NCBI GenBank assembly: GCA_904419835.1
Contig: CAJFTA010000018.1
Coordinates: forward strand, 1 to 53,361
Direction of reading: 5' to 3'
DNA: 53,361 nucleotides
Source of the DNA: an uncultured Pseudoflavonifractor sp.
GTDB taxonomy: Bacteria > Bacillota > Clostridia > Oscillospirales > Oscillospiraceae
Position numbers and translations under genes: made by a program. A model generated the notes under the pieces. It did no database searches. It had not been told where the DNA came from and was given only the letters and a program-made list of their open reading frames with translations. Below are positions 32,985 to 40,240 of this stretch, in pieces (position 1 is the first letter of the stretch; the number at the start of each line of letters is the position of its first letter).

Positions 32985-33027
32985 AAAAGCAGCCCCGCCG
33001 CCCGCAGCTCATGCGGACGGCGGGGCT
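32985..33027. terminator. Bidirectional terminator between the esterase and lexA
   Basis: The arms AGCCCCGCCG (32991-33000) and CGGCGGGGCT (33018-33027) pair perfectly. On the minus strand GCTTTTTGTA follows (lexA); on the plus strand GTTCTTCTGTT follows. Confidence 0.85.
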
Positions 33028-33051
33028 GTTCTTCTGTTGGAAAAAGCTGTC

Positions 33052-33669
33052 TCAGTACTTGCGCACCACGGCCACAACCTTGCCCAGGATCTCCGCCCCC
33101 GCGCCGTCAATGGGCTGGTAGTCCGGATTCTCCGGCATGAGCCAGGGGTGCCCGTCCTTCCAGCGGAGGGTCTTGACCGTGGCCTCGTCCTCAAAGAGGG
33201 CCACCACAATCTCACCGCTGTGGGCCTCGGGCTGGCGGTGGACCACCACCAGATCTCCGGGCAGGATGCCCGCCCTCAGCATGGACTCTCCCCGCACCTT
33301 CAGGGCGAAGTGCTCACCGGCCAGTCCGCCGGTGTCAAAGGTGAGATAGTCCTCAATGCACTCCTCGGCCAGGATGGGGGATCCGGCGGCCACATTGCCC
33401 ACCACGGGCACCCGATTGGCGCTGGGGTTCTCCTCCTCGGCGATGGGCCGCCCCGTGGAGCCGCTGACGGTGATGGCCCGGGTCTTGCCCTCGGCCTTGA
33501 TGATAAGCCCCTTCTCCTCCAGCCCCTTCAGGTGAAAATGAACCGTGGAGGGGGACTTGAGCCCCACCGCCTCGCCAATCTCGCGGACGGACGGGGGATA
33601 GCCGTGGTCGGCCTGGAAGGACACGATATAGTCGTAAATCTGCTGCTGCTTGGGAGAGAGTATCCTCAT
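33052..33669 (-). CDS. lexA: LexA SOS repressor
   Basis: A 205-residue repressor-protease. The N-terminal winged helix has QQQIYDYIVSF, HGYPPSVREIGEAVGL and STVHFHLKGLEEKG. The self-cleavage site is Ala-Gly in NVAAGSP, the catalytic Ser is in VRGESMLRAGI and the Lys in DEATVKTLRW. The ATG at 33669 has AGGAGGG upstream; a longer frame starts upstream of the promoter -10 and is rejected. The promoter carries an SOS box, so the gene is autoregulated and induced by DNA damage. Confidence 0.97.
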   Translation of the reverse strand: MRILSPKQQQIYDYIVSFQADHGYPPSVREIGEAVGLKSPSTVHFHLKGLEEKGLIIKAEGKTRAITVSGSTGRPIAEEENPSANRVPVVGNVAAGSPILAEECIEDYLTFDTGGLAGEHFALKVRGESMLRAGILPGDLVVVHRQPEAHSGEIVVALFEDEATVKTLRWKDGHPWLMPENPDYQPIDGAGAEILGKVVAVVRKY

Positions 33670-33763
33670 TGTGAGCCCTCCTTGTCTGGTCTGCCGGCGG
33701 CAGGGGGCGCAGCCCCATAAAAGGGACTGTGCGCCGTGTTTTCTTTTCGTCTCGGTGTATGTC

Positions 33764-33802
33764 ATTATACCACATGCTTTTCAAAAATGCAAACATTCGT
33801 TC
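33764..33802 (-). promoter_or_regulatory. lexA promoter with SOS box
   Basis: On the minus strand GAACGAATGTTT (33791-33802) matches the Gram-positive box GAAC-N4-GTTC with one change. It overlaps the -35 TTGCAT (33787-33792); after a 17-bp spacer comes TATAAT (33764-33769) preceded by TGTGG (extended -10). Confidence 0.8.
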
Positions 33803-33937
33803 TAAATTGTTTCTTCTTTTTTTCGAAATTTATGAAATAACGCAAGACAGCCGCAGCTCCCGGATTGGATTTGTTCTCCGCCGGTCTGCACACCGCCTGT
33901 GCCGCCGAAAACCAACTTCCTGCGCCGGAGGAAAACC

Positions 33938-33971
33938 AAGCGGCGCGGTGAAGCTTTCACCGCGCCGCTCT
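33938..33971. repeat. 34-bp palindromic direct repeat, copy 1
   Basis: Contains arms GCGGCGCGGTGAA and TTCACCGCGCCGC. It is exactly repeated at 34196-34229 in the same orientation and flanks the structured repeat at 34003-34191. Confidence 0.9.
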
Positions 33972-34002
33972 CAGCGTGTCGAAAAACCTCCCAGAAGGGG
34001 AA

Positions 34003-34191
34003 GCCTCGCAGAGTTCTGTCATCCGCAGATGACGGAATCAAATGAAAATCCGTCATTTTCGGGGACATGTGCCTCGAAAATGACACTTCTCATGAAATTT
34101 TTGCCGACAATTTCATAATTTCATCAGAAATCGAGGTGAAAATTTCATGAAGCTCCTGTCGAAAAAGTGGCGGAAGCCACTTTTTCGACAG
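34003..34191 (+). repeat. Structured repeat element, copy D (rewritten helices)
   Basis: Starts GCCTCGCAGAGTTC (34003-34016). Helix 1 is TCTGTCATC-CGCA-GATGACGGA, helix 2 GTCATTTTCG...CGAAAATGAC with apex GGGACATGTGCCT, the closing helix CATGAAATTTT/AAAATTTCATG (34091-34101 with 34139-34149), and the terminal hairpin a perfect 16 bp (34156-34171 with 34176-34191). The loops match copies A-C while the stems differ, so pairing is conserved rather than sequence. Confidence 0.85.
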
Positions 34192-34195
34192 ACTG

Positions 34196-34229
34196 AAGCG
34201 GCGCGGTGAAGCTTTCACCGCGCCGCTCT
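34196..34229. repeat. 34-bp palindromic direct repeat, copy 2
   Basis: Identical to 33938-33971. It lies 9 bp after the htrA stop on the minus strand, so it is probably the htrA 3' hairpin; on the plus strand it is followed by CTGTTTTTCTG. Confidence 0.9.
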
Positions 34230-34238
34230 GTTTTTCTG

Positions 34239-35576
34239 TTACCAGCCAAAGGGCCAGAAGATGCCGCCGCCGTTTCCGTACTGCTGCTGGTTGCTGTACT
34301 GCTGGTTCTGCTCCTCCTCAAGCTGGTCATGGAGCTCCTGGGAGGCCGCCACCCGCTCGTCGGTGCGCTCGTCAAAGGTGATGGTCAGGGTCTGGACCTG
34401 GCCGGAGCGGCTCACCGTCAGGGTGGCGGTGTCGCCGGCCCGGTAGTCGGCCAGGGCGTTCTGCAGGTCGTCGGAGGAGGTGATGTCGGCGTCGTCCAGC
34501 TTGGTGATGATGTCGCCCTCCTGGAGGCCGGCCTTGGCGGCACAGGAGTCCTCCACCACGCCCAGGACATAGGCTCCGGCGGGGGTGCCGTACCGCTGGG
34601 CCTCGCCGCTGACGCTGGTGTTGATGATGCCCATGTAGGGCTTTCCGGTGACATATCCGTACTCCATGATGTCGGTGATCATGTTCCAGACGTTGTCAAT
34701 GGGGATAGCGAAGCCCACGCCCTCAACGGAGGCCTCGGTGGAGTCGCCGTTGTTGGAAAGCTTGGCGGACACGATGCCCACCACCTGGCCGTACTGGTCA
34801 AAGAGGGGGCCGCCGGAGTTGCCGGAGTTGATGGCCGTGTCGGTCTGGATATAGTTCATGCGGCGGCCGTCGCTCATGGTTACGTTCCGGTCCAGGGCGG
34901 AGACATAGCCGCCGGTGAGGGAGAAGGTCAGCTCGCCCAGGGGGTTGCCGATGGCGTAGACCTGATCGCCCACCACCAGGTTGTCGCTGCTGCCGATGAC
35001 CACGGTGTCCAGGCCGGTGGCGTCCACCTTCAGCACGGCGATATCGTTCTCCTCATCGCCCCCCACCAGGGTTGCGTCGTAGCTCTTGCCGTCCACCAGG
35101 GTGACGGTGATCTTGCTGGCCTCGTCAATGACGTGGTAGTTGGTGACGATGTAGCCGTCCTGGCTGATGACAAAACCGGAGCCGGAGGCGGCGGTCTGGA
35201 CCACCTGGCCGTAGACATTGGTGTTGATCTCAGTGGTAATGCCCACGGTGGCTTTGACGTAGGTGGCGTAAATCTGGGCGGCGGTCAGGGGCTCCTTGGT
35301 GGTGACGTTGGACACGCTGACCACCGTGGGGGTGCGGTCGCCCTGGTAGACGGTGGTGGTTCCCTTCACCCCGCCGGTGAGGGCCATAATTCCAGCGGCT
35401 GCGCCGCCGCCCAGCAGGGCGCACGCCAGGCAAAGGGCGGTTACCTTGGGCCAGACCCGCTTCTTCTTTTTGGAGGGGCGCACATCGTCCTCAATGCGGT
35501 AAGAGGTGGCCTCAAAGGTCTGCTGGGGCTGCTGCTCCTCGGGACGGTTTTCAGGATTGAAATTACTGTAGTACAT
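34239..35576 (-). CDS. HtrA/DegP-like membrane-anchored serine protease
   Basis: A 445-residue protein: cytoplasmic tail of about 43 residues, one TM helix (about 44-66), a trypsin-like domain with the triad His in TNYHVI (about 149), Asp in ENDIAVLKV (about 177) and Ser in GNSGGPLFD (about 254), one PDZ domain (about 315-410), and a Gln/Asn/Gly-rich tail. This is the Gram-positive HtrA layout for extracytoplasmic protein quality control. The ATG at 35576 follows AAGGAG; the upstream in-frame extension lacks a ribosome site. No good promoter could be picked in the AT-rich 35577-35790 gap. Confidence 0.95.
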   Translation of the reverse strand: MYYSNFNPENRPEEQQPQQTFEATSYRIEDDVRPSKKKKRVWPKVTALCLACALLGGGAAAGIMALTGGVKGTTTVYQGDRTPTVVSVSNVTTKEPLTAAQIYATYVKATVGITTEINTNVYGQVVQTAASGSGFVISQDGYIVTNYHVIDEASKITVTLVDGKSYDATLVGGDEENDIAVLKVDATGLDTVVIGSSDNLVVGDQVYAIGNPLGELTFSLTGGYVSALDRNVTMSDGRRMNYIQTDTAINSGNSGGPLFDQYGQVVGIVSAKLSNNGDSTEASVEGVGFAIPIDNVWNMITDIMEYGYVTGKPYMGIINTSVSGEAQRYGTPAGAYVLGVVEDSCAAKAGLQEGDIITKLDDADITSSDDLQNALADYRAGDTATLTVSRSGQVQTLTITFDERTDERVAASQELHDQLEEEQNQQYSNQQQYGNGGGIFWPFGW

Positions 35577-35790
35577 AACTGTCGCTCCTTCTATCACGAG
35601 ATGCTCTCTCGGCGGGTTTCTGACCCGTTTCCTTTTTACGGGACTAAGCATAACCGGAATTTATGTCCAAAGCGTGAAGAAAGATAAAATGAAATTTGAA
35701 CTTTCACCGGCTGCCGTAATATTTTTCCCGGCGGAGCGCTTTTTTCGCTTTAGGCTTAAAAAAGTTTAAGGAATCGGCTCAGTTGTGCCA

Positions 35791-36978
35791 TTATGTCCCC
35801 TTATTCTCCCGCTGAGTTTCAGGCGCGGGGCGGTTTTTCAGAATGGCGGCCAGGTCTCCGGCGGCCAGACGCAGGTCGGAGAGGGTCCCGTCCAGCACCC
35901 CCAGCCGGCCGATGTTGATGATCACCATGCACAGCACCGGACCCAGGATCATGCCGGCCACACCGGCAATTTTCATGCCTACATAGATGCTGATGAGGGA
36001 GAGAATGGGGGACAGGCCGGTCTGGTCGCCCACTACCTTGGGCTCGGCCCCCCGGCGGAACAGGGCGATGATGCCCCAGATGACCATCAGCTCCACCGCG
36101 TGGCGGTATTCGCCCAGGAACAGGTCGGCCACCGCCCAGGGGACCATGACGGTGCCCGAGCCCACGATTGGGATAAAGTCCAGCACCGCCAGCAGGAAGG
36201 CCAGCAGCACCGAGTAGGGCTGCCGAATGACCACAAAGCCCGCCAGCAGGATAAAGAAAATAGCCACGGACAAAATCAGCTGGGCCTTCACATAGCCGCC
36301 GAAGGCGGCCACCGCCGTGCGCTTGACGCTGCCGAAAAAGTCCCGGACGCCGGGGGAGAGGCGGCCGGTGACCATGAGGCGGAGGCGGGGATAGTCGGAG
36401 GCGATGAAGTAAGCGGCCATGACAAAGATGACCAGCCCAACCGCAAAGGAGGGAATGCTGAAGGCAAAAGAGCCCGCCGCACTGCCCACATGGCTGAGCA
36501 TGTCAGGGATCATCTGGTTCAGCCAGTCCACTACCTTGTCCAGCGCGCCGGTGACCGCCTCGTTCACCTGAGCGGGCAGGCCGGAAAAAAGGCCGAAGAG
36601 AAATTCCTCCAGGCCAGCAATGGCGGGCTGAAGGCTGCCCGCCCAGATGGAGGGCCAGTTCATCACCAGGGAGGCCACCTCGCTGACAACGCTGTACACC
36701 AGCGCCGCCAGCACGCCCCCCGCCACGGTGAAAATCAGAATCAGCAGCACCAGGGACAGGGCCTTCCGGGACCCGCCGAACCGCCGCTGCACCCTGAGAA
36801 TGACCGGATTGAGCACCCAGGTGAGCACCAGCGCCAGCACAAAGGGCATCAGCAGCCCCAGCAGCGGCGGTGCGCCGTACACCAGAAACAGCACCACCAG
36901 AATCGTCCCGGCCAGCCGGATGCCCAGCCGCAGCCACAGCCGCCCCCGCTCCCGCCAGGTCAGCTCTTTCCCATTCAC
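35791..36978 (-). CDS. AI-2E family transporter (PerM/YtvI type)
   Basis: A 395-residue membrane protein with about eight TM segments. N-terminal LLGLLMPFVLALVLTWVLNP, a central amphipathic helical region (about residues 100-175), and the C-terminal family motif DFIPIVGSGTVMVPWA, followed by EPKVVGDQTGLSPILSL. The family includes Na+/H+ antiporters and the sporulation protein YtvI; autoinducer transport is not established for most members. The GTG start at 36978 has GGAGG 7 bp upstream. A hairpin GGCCCTTCC/GGAAGGGCC (37004-37026) lies in its leader. Confidence 0.92.
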   Translation of the reverse strand: MNGKELTWRERGRLWLRLGIRLAGTILVVLFLVYGAPPLLGLLMPFVLALVLTWVLNPVILRVQRRFGGSRKALSLVLLILIFTVAGGVLAALVYSVVSEVASLVMNWPSIWAGSLQPAIAGLEEFLFGLFSGLPAQVNEAVTGALDKVVDWLNQMIPDMLSHVGSAAGSFAFSIPSFAVGLVIFVMAAYFIASDYPRLRLMVTGRLSPGVRDFFGSVKRTAVAAFGGYVKAQLILSVAIFFILLAGFVVIRQPYSVLLAFLLAVLDFIPIVGSGTVMVPWAVADLFLGEYRHAVELMVIWGIIALFRRGAEPKVVGDQTGLSPILSLISIYVGMKIAGVAGMILGPVLCMVIINIGRLGVLDGTLSDLRLAAGDLAAILKNRPAPETQRENKGT

Positions 36979-37096
36979 AGCAATTCCTCCTTATGTATTT
37001 CCCGGCCCTTCCCCGCAGGAAGGGCCTCCGTGCGGCGCCCCGCCGCAGTATATGTCCCATTGTAGCACGGCGCTCCGGTGGGAACATCAAGAATCC

Positions 37097-37237
37097 ATGA
37101 ATATTTTCAAAAACTTTGCAAAACTTTCCCTGGCCCGCACCCGCCACATTCAGGACAGCGAGGACGTGTTCCAGGAGGTATTTGCCCGCGTTTTTATCCT
37201 CGTCCTTGAGCGGGAGGGGCCGTTTTTTCGTTTGTGA
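37097..37237 (+). pseudogene. Remnant of an ECF-type sigma factor
   Basis: A 46-codon frame whose middle, LARTRHIQDSEDVFQEVFAR, matches sigma-70 region 2 of ECF factors (xxAEDVxQEVFxR). It ends soon after in unrelated sequence (REGPFFRL-stop). No ribosome site is seen and regions 3-4 are missing. It is more likely a decayed or truncated copy than a working gene. The rest of 36979-37324 is AT-rich without a gene. Confidence 0.45.
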
Positions 37238-37324
37238 AATATCTATCGAATATATTACTTTTTCATCTAAAATTGTTTTATTTTTCTCAATTGTAAGTTA
37301 AAAAATAAACTTATTAAACAAGTG

Positions 37325-37352
37325 TTGACTTTTCTGGAAAGACAGGTATACT
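37325..37352 (+). promoter_or_regulatory. Promoter of the SDR/NTF2 pair
   Basis: TTGACT (37325-37330), a 16-bp spacer and TATACT (37347-37352), giving a leader of about 80 nt. A very AT-rich 80-bp stretch lies just upstream. Confidence 0.75.
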
Positions 37353-37438
37353 CAAGTTAAGGACAAGAGAAAGCATTTTTATATCAATCTCTCTCCTCCC
37401 ACCGAACCGGCAAAATATGAAAGAGTGAGGCGTTGAAC

Positions 37439-38221
37439 ATGGGTATTTACGTGGTAACCGGCGGCTCCAGCGGTATCGGGGCCCAGATCGTGTCCAAGCT
37501 GAAGGAGCAGGGACACGAGACCGTCAACATCGACCTGAAGAACGGGGACATCTCCGCCAACCTGGCCACGGTTGAGGGCCGGGATTCCGCCCTGCGGGCG
37601 CTGTACGACCGCTATCCCGACGGCATTGACGCCATGATCTGCAACGCGGGCGTGTCGGGCGCCAGCGGGAATATCCCCCTTATCATCTCCCTGAACTACT
37701 TCGGCGCCACCGCCATGGCCTCCGGCGCCCTGGAGCTGCTTCAGAAAAAGCGGGGCTCCTGCGTGGTCACCTCCTCCAACACCATCGCCCAGGGCGCGGC
37801 CCGGATGGACGTGGTGGGCATGCTGAACAACCAGGCCGACGAGGAGCGCATTCTGGCCCTGGTGAAGGACTACGACCCCAAGACCGCCCATTCCTTCTAC
37901 GCCGCCACCAAGTACGCCCTGGCCCGCTGGGCCCGCCGCATGAGCGCCGACTGGGGCGCCCACGGCGTGCGCATCAACGCGGTGGCCCCCGGCAACGTGC
38001 GTACCGCCATGACCGCCAAGCTCTCCCCGGAGCACATGGTGGCGGTGGAGGCCCTTCCCGTGCCCATCAACTACGGCACCAACGACCCGCTGATGAGCTC
38101 GGAGGACATCGCCAACGCCATCATCTTCCTCTCCTCGCCTCTGGCCCACGGCATCAACGGCGTGGTGCTCTTTGTGGACGGCGGCACCGACGCGCTGCTC
38201 AATTCCGAAAAGGTCTATTAA
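37439..38221 (+). CDS. Short-chain dehydrogenase similar to 3-alpha-hydroxysteroid dehydrogenase/carbonyl reductase
   Basis: A 260-residue classical SDR. The NAD(P) site is TGGSSGIG (7-14), NAG lies in MICNAGVSG, the catalytic YxxxK in FYAATKYAL (about 154), and the end is VDGGTDALLN. Features shared with the bacterial 3-alpha-HSD/CR group are an Asp after beta-2 (NIDLKNGDI), ANLATVEGR, SLNYFGAT and the insertion before YAATK. The ATG at 37439 follows GTGAGG. It is the first gene of a two-gene unit with an NTF2-fold protein. Steroid or bile acid oxidoreduction is a reasonable but untested guess. Confidence 0.88.
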   Translation: MGIYVVTGGSSGIGAQIVSKLKEQGHETVNIDLKNGDISANLATVEGRDSALRALYDRYPDGIDAMICNAGVSGASGNIPLIISLNYFGATAMASGALELLQKKRGSCVVTSSNTIAQGAARMDVVGMLNNQADEERILALVKDYDPKTAHSFYAATKYALARWARRMSADWGAHGVRINAVAPGNVRTAMTAKLSPEHMVAVEALPVPINYGTNDPLMSSEDIANAIIFLSSPLAHGINGVVLFVDGGTDALLNSEKVY

Positions 38222-38237
38222 GAGGGGGTTTATTGAT

Positions 38238-38567
38238 ATGCTGATTGCGGATTTCATTCACGCCATGGAGAAAAAGGACTACAAAGCCATGTCCCAGTGC
38301 TTTGCCAGCCAGTGCCGGCTGTTTGACTACTGCACGCCCGAGGGTACGCCCAACTTCTTCGTCTACGGCCGCCGGGCCATGGACATGTTTTACCACAACA
38401 AGTTCATTCTGGGCGGCTTGTCCGTGTCCAGCCCCCGGATTGTGGACGAGCGGACCGTCAACTTCTACATCAGCTACGGCGGCATCATCAACCACGCCGT
38501 GGCCAACATTGAGAGCTACGATCCCACCACCGGCCTCATCAAGGAAATGGTCATCCGGCCCGCGTAA
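38238..38567 (+). CDS. NTF2-fold (SnoaL/ketosteroid isomerase-like) protein
   Basis: A 109-residue cone-shaped alpha+beta protein: an N-terminal helix pair (MLIADFIHAMEKKDYKAM), then CFASQCRLFDYCTPEG, RRAMDMFY and beta-strands to the C-terminus. The fold is shared by ketosteroid isomerases, SnoaL cyclases and the bile acid 7-dehydratase BaiE, but the catalytic residues cannot be assigned without alignment. The ATG at 38238 follows GAGGGGG and lies 16 bp after the SDR gene, so they probably act on one substrate. Confidence 0.78.
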   Translation: MLIADFIHAMEKKDYKAMSQCFASQCRLFDYCTPEGTPNFFVYGRRAMDMFYHNKFILGGLSVSSPRIVDERTVNFYISYGGIINHAVANIESYDPTTGLIKEMVIRPA

Positions 38568-38572
38568 GACAG

Positions 38573-38752
38573 TCGCAAAAGGTGCAAAGCACCTTTTGCG
38601 AGCGGGATGCAGGCTGCCGCGCGCAGAACCTGTCCGCCGAAAGCGGGCGGGTTCCACGCTTGCAGCCTGAGAAGAATTTTCTCCGCCGCACATGCCGCCG
38701 GAGAAAATGGATTTTACCTGATTCGCGCCTGCGGGCGCGAACTCTGCGAGGC
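38573..38752 (-). repeat. Structured repeat element, copy B
   Basis: Read on the minus strand it begins GCCTCGCAGAGTTC (38739-38752). It has helix 1 TTCGCGCC-CGCA-GGCGCGAA, helix 2 ATTTTCTCCG...CGGAGAAAAT, the closing helix CAGGCTGC/GCAGCCTG (38662-38669 with 38610-38617) and a terminal 13-bp hairpin TCGCAAAAGGTGC/GCACCTTTTGCGA (38573-38601). It lies in a convergent gap, downstream of the DUF1847 gene. Confidence 0.88.
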
Positions 38753-38767
38753 TTTCCCCATATGCAG

Positions 38768-38804
38768 AACATCCCCGCCCCGGAGCTTCCGGGGCGGGGA
38801 TGTT
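38768..38804 (-). terminator. Hairpin after the DUF1847 gene
   Basis: Sixteen-base arms at 38768-38783 and 38789-38804 (AACATCCCCGCCCCGG) pair perfectly around a 5-nt loop, 5 bp after the stop. No strong T-run is present. The structured repeat follows directly on the same strand. Confidence 0.7.
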
Positions 38805-38809
38805 GTCGT

Positions 38810-39454
38810 TTACGCCTTCTCAGGGCCGTAGAGGCTTTTGTAGTAGGACTCCGCCGTGTACAGCGCGGCGGCGGGGTTGTGGCCGGTGACCCGGTCCTTG
38901 GTCACCAGAGTAGTGCACAGGGCGTGGGAGTACTTGTAGAACAGGCTGTCGTGGCCCACACACAGGCCCACCACAATGTTCAGCTCCGTGCCCTGTTTAT
39001 TGAGCAGCTTGGCCTGGAGGATGGGGTTGCACATGTTGGGGCCGATGGACTCGCACTCGGGGGCGATGCCCACCGCCGTCTTGCGCACCGCCCCCGCCTT
39101 GCAGGCCGCGCCGTACACTTCAAAGCCGTGGCTGCGGAGGATGCCCGCGGCAATCCGGGCCTCATGGAGCAATCCCACGCAGGTTGCAATGCCCAGCTTG
39201 TGATAGCCCATCCGGCGTGCAAACTCCACAATCTCCCGGATACGGGTCCAGCGGCAGTAGCCCTCGTACTCCACATCCGCCGCCGTGGTCATGACCCTGT
39301 GGTTTTCCGCTTCGTGGTAGGCCTCCATGGCCTCGTCCATGGCCTGCTTGTCCATGTGCTCGGTCAGGCAGAAGGGGGGCCGCCCCTCCGACGTCTGACG
39401 CTTGCAGCCCGCAACGCCGCAGTCGGCGCAGGAGCGGATGATTTCCTTGTCCAT
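38810..39454 (-). CDS. DUF1847 family cysteine-rich protein
   Basis: A 214-residue protein of the DUF1847 family. The N-terminal CADCGVAGC and the following FCLTEH form a probable metal-binding site. HKLGIATCVGLLHEARI, CKAGAVRK and NMCNPILQAKLLN with other conserved cysteines follow, then GLCVGHDSLFYKYS. It resembles a metal- or cluster-binding enzyme; no activity is known. The ATG at 39454 follows GGAG. It appears monocistronic. Confidence 0.9.
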   Translation of the reverse strand: MDKEIIRSCADCGVAGCKRQTSEGRPPFCLTEHMDKQAMDEAMEAYHEAENHRVMTTAADVEYEGYCRWTRIREIVEFARRMGYHKLGIATCVGLLHEARIAAGILRSHGFEVYGAACKAGAVRKTAVGIAPECESIGPNMCNPILQAKLLNKQGTELNIVVGLCVGHDSLFYKYSHALCTTLVTKDRVTGHNPAAALYTAESYYKSLYGPEKA

Positions 39455-39512
39455 TGCGCAGCGCTCCTCTCTGTCATGCTGAATAAAGAATTGTAAAAAA
39501 TTGATAAAATTA

Positions 39513-39541
39513 TTTACAAATTTCGATATTTTTCATATAAT
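39513..39541 (+). promoter_or_regulatory. Promoter of the 129-residue anchored protein gene
   Basis: TTTACA (39513-39518), a 17-bp spacer and TATAAT (39536-39541) in AT-rich DNA, about 60 bp before the start codon. Confidence 0.85.
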
Positions 39542-39601
39542 ATATCCGAAGAATGGTCCATATAAAAGCAGCGTCCGCCAACCCAAGAAAGGAGCCATGA
39601 C

Positions 39602-39991
39602 ATGAAGCAAGCTTCCCTTGAGCGCCTGGCCCGCCGCCTGGCCGCCGTCCTCGTCCTGCTGGGCATTGCCGCCCTGATTCTGTACGTCTGCTATATGGAC
39701 GCCAACGCGGGAAAAATCACCTTTGACGCCGTGGTAAAGGAGGATACGCTTCTTCTGGGGGAGAGCGGACAGGACTACGTCTACATTCTGGTAGAGGACG
39801 GGGAGGAACAGCGTATTAATATCTCTCAAGACACCAGAATCACTGATGAGGATGGCCAGGCGCTGAACCTGACCGAAGGCGTGGAGCTGAAGGCGGGGCA
39901 GCCCATCCGGGTCAGGGCGCAAAGCCTTATGATTTACGAGCCGGTGTATACCTATGTCAACTGCTTCAAAATTGTAATTCTCTCCCCGTAG
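39602..39991 (+). CDS. Small membrane-anchored extracytoplasmic protein, unknown
   Basis: A 129-residue protein with an N-terminal basic segment, one TM helix (LAAVLVLLGIAALILYVCYM, about 13-32) and a beta-rich outer domain of about 90 residues (ITFDAVVKEDTLLLGE, INISQDTRITDEDG, GVELKAGQPIRVRAQ) resembling a small OB/barrel module. No family is recognised. The ATG at 39602 follows AAAGGAG. It has its own promoter and terminator. Confidence 0.75.
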   Translation: MKQASLERLARRLAAVLVLLGIAALILYVCYMDANAGKITFDAVVKEDTLLLGESGQDYVYILVEDGEEQRINISQDTRITDEDGQALNLTEGVELKAGQPIRVRAQSLMIYEPVYTYVNCFKIVILSP

Positions 39992-40003
39992 GCAAGTCAA
40001 ACG

Positions 40004-40037
40004 GCCCGGCGCGAAACGCTTCGCGCCGGGCTTTTTC
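40004..40037 (+). terminator. Terminator of the 129-residue protein gene
   Basis: The arms GCCCGGCGCGAA (40004-40015) and TTCGCGCCGGGC (40020-40031), perfect 12 bp, followed by TTTTT. A structured repeat begins 15 bp later on the same strand. Confidence 0.92.
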
Positions 40038-40051
40038 CATTTGCCGTAAAC

Positions 40052-40233
40052 GCCTCGCAGAGTTCGCGCCCGCAGGCGCGAAGGAAATGAAATCTGTTTT
40101 CTCCGGGGACATGCGCCTCGGAGAAAACACTGCTCAGGCCGCAAGTGTGGCCCTTGTCCGCCTAATGCGGCCAAGGGCTGCGCGCAGCGGACTGCATCCC
40201 GCTCGAAAAAGGTGCGCTGCACCTTTTTCCGAC
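40052..40233 (+). repeat. Structured repeat element, copy C
   Basis: Starts GCCTCGCAGAGTTC (40052-40065). It has helix 1 TTCGCGCC-CGCA-GGCGCGAA, helix 2 GTTTTCTCCG...CGGAGAAAAC with apex GGGACATGCGCCT, the closing helix CAGGCCGC/GCGGACTG (40135-40142 with 40187-40194, one mismatch) and the terminal hairpin GAAAAAGGTGC/GCACCTTTTTC (40205-40229). It lies between convergent genes. Confidence 0.88.
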
Positions 40234-40240
40234 TGTGGCT

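Noticed and set aside
33802..34086. A 94-codon minus-strand open frame upstream of lexA
   Set aside because: It runs through the 34-bp palindrome and the first third of structured repeat D; low complexity and no ribosome site.
35577..35790. htrA promoter
   Set aside because: TTGGAC and TATGCT occur but at a 12-bp spacing; no acceptable pair was found.
22086..40233. Intact insertion sequence as the origin of the repeats
   Set aside because: No transposase, no common target duplication and all four copies below 190 bp; a non-autonomous element remains possible and is covered in the findings.
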